NCBI GenBank assembly: GCA_018065415.1
Contig: JAGHTI010000082.1
Span: forward strand, 1-33,677
Source of the DNA: Candidatus Equicola stercoris
GTDB taxonomy: Bacteria > Bacteroidota > Bacteroidia > Bacteroidales > Bacteroidaceae
Reading direction: 5' to 3'
DNA length: 33,677 nucleotides
The position numbers and the translations under genes were made by a program. Positions 32,104 to 33,677 of the stretch are shown in pieces. Every line of letters begins with the position of its first letter. Position 1 is the first letter of the stretch. The notes beneath the pieces were generated by a model. That model made no database searches and was not told the DNA's origin. It saw only the letters and a list, made by a program, of their open reading frames with translations.

Positions 32104-33677
32104 AACGTAACTGTAAATTCTGTAAATTTATCTTTTTCCGATTTTACCGTAATTGTTCCACCTACGTCTTGTATTACCTGTTGACAGAGATAGAGCCCTA
32201 CCCCCGGAGCTTCCGCAGTAGGTTTGGTAGTAAAGAATGGGTCGAATATCTTATCCAATATACTTTCTTCTATGCCGATGCCATTGTCATAAACAGAGAT
32301 ATGAAGTTTTTCATCTTTATTGACAGACAGACGAACCGTAGGCACATAACCTTCTTCTGGTTGTCCTCCCTCTTTAGATGCTTTCTTCTTTAATGCATAG
32401 ATACTATTTGAGAGCATTGAAAGGATTGTCTTCCCAACATGTTCAGCGACCACATGAGCCACCATAGGTTCCGATGGCTTCTGCCATTCTACGTGAATGC
32501 CATATTTCTGGATATCTTCTGAAAAATACTTGTTCAACATTTCAATGTTTTTTTCGCAAAGATCTGTAATATTCACATCTTCCACTTTACCAGAACGTTC
32601 TTTCAAAAGTTCTTCCATTGCTTTTAGGATACGTGTCGTAGAGAGTCCATGCTGTTCTATCTTCGCCAGATTAGTATTCATCATATCTATTACATCTAAC
32701 GAATCTTCATAAGCATCTTCCGTCATGTTCTTCTCTTCTTTCTCTATATTCTCCTTGAGGTCATTTACCAAATCCAAAGACATGTGCGAGAAGTTGTTGA
32801 TGTAATTCATCGGATTGAGAATACGGTCAATAAGTCCTTTTGTCAACTTTCCTACCGTTGCCTCCTTTTCCTGACGGAGTATCTTGCTATGAGCCTCCTT
32901 CAACTGCTCTGTACGTTTGTCAACAATCTTTTCAAGACGCATCTGTTCTTGTCTTGCACGATGTATCCTCCAACGGAAGAACAGATAAATAAGGAATACG
33001 ATGATAATTAAATATAACAATATCGCATACCATTTCATGTACAACGGCACTGGGACATCAAACGACTTGGTGGCGGACTCGGAAATATTACCATAAGAAT
33101 CCAACGAACGCACCGTCAGTTCATAGCTACCCGGAGTAAGATGAGCGAAAGTATACGTCTGATCATCACTCCATCGCGACCATTTGCTATCGTCATGCAA
33201 ACGATAACTGTATTTCGTATTGCCAATTGGGTCGCCTTTGTCGGCTGCTATTTCGAAATCTACATTTCCGCCATCAACGACCAGATTACGAAGATAAGTA
33301 TTCTGGGTATATGGATTAGTGTCCACCATATTTGTATTAAAACGGATGAGCCCGAAGATACCACCTAACCAAGCAATACCATCTTTGATATCCATTGCTT
33401 GAATAGTGTAACTCTTAAATGGCAGCAACCATTTTGTCTGATCTTTATACAAGTGTTTTGCAACAAGTCCTGATCCGTTGTTGCCAGCAGTCCATGTATG
33501 CCCTTTCTCATCCATATATTCCATTAGAAGGGAAAGGCGTCCGTATGGCTTTTTTACGAAGCCATCCTGCATAGGAGCTTTGTAATATGTCTCTTTATTC
33601 AATGTCAGCACCCAAATACCACCATTGGATTCACGTTTGAATTTCACAACGTTCTGTATCGGTGCTATCTTTTTGTC
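32100..33677 (-). CDS. Propeller/Y_Y_Y membrane sensor kinase, H-to-D variant (5' partial)
   Basis: Only the C-terminal 525 residues are inside the window; the frame stays open to base 33677 (the GTG at 33647 is not a likely start). Visible parts: beta-propeller blade motifs (GGIWVLTLN, GHTWTAGNN, GIAWLGGIFGLIRF), a Y_Y_Y domain (about 135-200, counted from the GTG), one membrane helix (about 206-225), a coiled coil, a DHp-like domain and an ATPase domain with G1 VYDNGIGI, F box IFDPFFTTK and G2 APGVGLYL. Where histidine kinases have H-E-x-x-N-P, this reads D-R-I-L-N-P: the phospho-acceptor is D274 (codon GAC, 32828-32826). It probably cannot autophosphorylate classically. Hybrid two-component fusions of this architecture normally end in receiver and AraC domains; those are absent. 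Confidence 0.88.
   Translation of the reverse strand, partial: DKKIAPIQNVVKFKRESNGGIWVLTLNKETYYKAPMQDGFVKKPYGRLSLLMEYMDEKGHTWTAGNNGSGLVAKHLYKDQTKWLLPFKSYTIQAMDIKDGIAWLGGIFGLIRFNTNMVDTNPYTQNTYLRNLVVDGGNVDFEIAADKGDPIGNTKYSYRLHDDSKWSRWSDDQTYTFAHLTPGSYELTVRSLDSYGNISESATKSFDVPVPLYMKWYAILLYLIIIVFLIYLFFRWRIHRARQEQMRLEKIVDKRTEQLKEAHSKILRQEKEATVGKLTKGLIDRILNPMNYINNFSHMSLDLVNDLKENIEKEEKNMTEDAYEDSLDVIDMMNTNLAKIEQHGLSTTRILKAMEELLKERSGKVEDVNITDLCEKNIEMLNKYFSEDIQKYGIHVEWQKPSEPMVAHVVAEHVGKTILSMLSNSIYALKKKASKEGGQPEEGYVPTVRLSVNKDEKLHISVYDNGIGIEESILDKIFDPFFTTKPTAEAPGVGLYLCQQVIQDVGGTITVKSEKDKFTEFTVTL

Noticed and set aside
1..33677. CRISPR arrays, insertion sequences, prophage or toxin-antitoxin genes
   Set aside because: I looked for regularly spaced repeats, transposase motifs and integrase or phage genes and saw none.

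Overview
The window reads as a chromosomal segment of a Bacteroidales bacterium, most like Prevotella. The protein families are typical of that order: the TPR / DUF4292 / EnvC-like cluster, the Ig-like lipoprotein with DUF3108, a bacterial GH3 protein, and a propeller/Y_Y_Y sensor kinase. Several genes are preceded by the Bacteroidetes promoter form (TTTG or TTG, about 19-21 nt, TAnnTTTG) rather than -35/-10 boxes, and Shine-Dalgarno sequences are mostly absent. No phage, transposase, CRISPR or integrase is visible.

Layout. (1) 1-528: gene-free repeat and leader region with hairpin units, a promoter and tandem octamers. (2) 529-4560 (+): four-gene catabolic-looking operon: Asp/Glu-racemase-family protein, ACS-type MFS transporter, DUF1537 four-carbon acid-sugar kinase and BKACE (DUF849) beta-keto acid cleavage enzyme. 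(3) 4550-7464 (-): MltF-like lytic transglycosylase, a probable small RNA, tRNA-Cys and pgk. (4) 7593-10342 (-): recG and upp, divergent from (5) pckA (+). (6) 12135-18438 (+): dut, TPR protein, DUF4292 lipoprotein, EnvC-like protein, prfB, a 49-residue membrane protein and a CYTH protein, with a VanZ-like gene convergent to it. (7) 18894-19826 (+): membrane-anchored helix-hairpin-helix protein. (8) 26408-19830 (-): acpP-fabF-rnc-GH3-Ig-like lipoprotein-DUF3108, tightly packed. (9) 28756-26567 (-): argS and a minimal RNase HI. (10) 33677-28894 (-): two sensor-kinase genes and a TonB-dependent receptor, very tightly spaced. The first is cut by the window edge.

How the parts work together. Most genes are housekeeping: glycolysis and gluconeogenesis (pgk, pckA), nucleotide metabolism (upp, dut), DNA repair (recG), translation (argS, prfB, tRNA-Cys), fatty acid synthesis (acpP, fabF), RNA processing (rnc) and envelope maintenance. 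Two regions look less ordinary. The first operon combines a sugar-acid kinase with a beta-keto acid cleavage enzyme and a transporter, without the dehydrogenase or aldolase usual in DUF1537 pathways, so its substrate is unknown. The last operon joins a membrane sensor whose phospho-acceptor histidine is replaced by aspartate, a soluble kinase with intact histidine but no sensor domain, and an outer-membrane receptor with a TPR-like N-terminus. It could be a trans-envelope signalling module.

Non-coding DNA is also informative. At two places (6138-6200 and 12088-12134) a terminator hairpin is interleaved with the promoter of the next gene. Two promoter regions about 10 kb apart are near-copies. 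A promoter-hairpin-terminator arrangement suggests a small RNA of about 185 nt next to tRNA-Cys. All functional statements rest on motif reading and family knowledge; no search was run.
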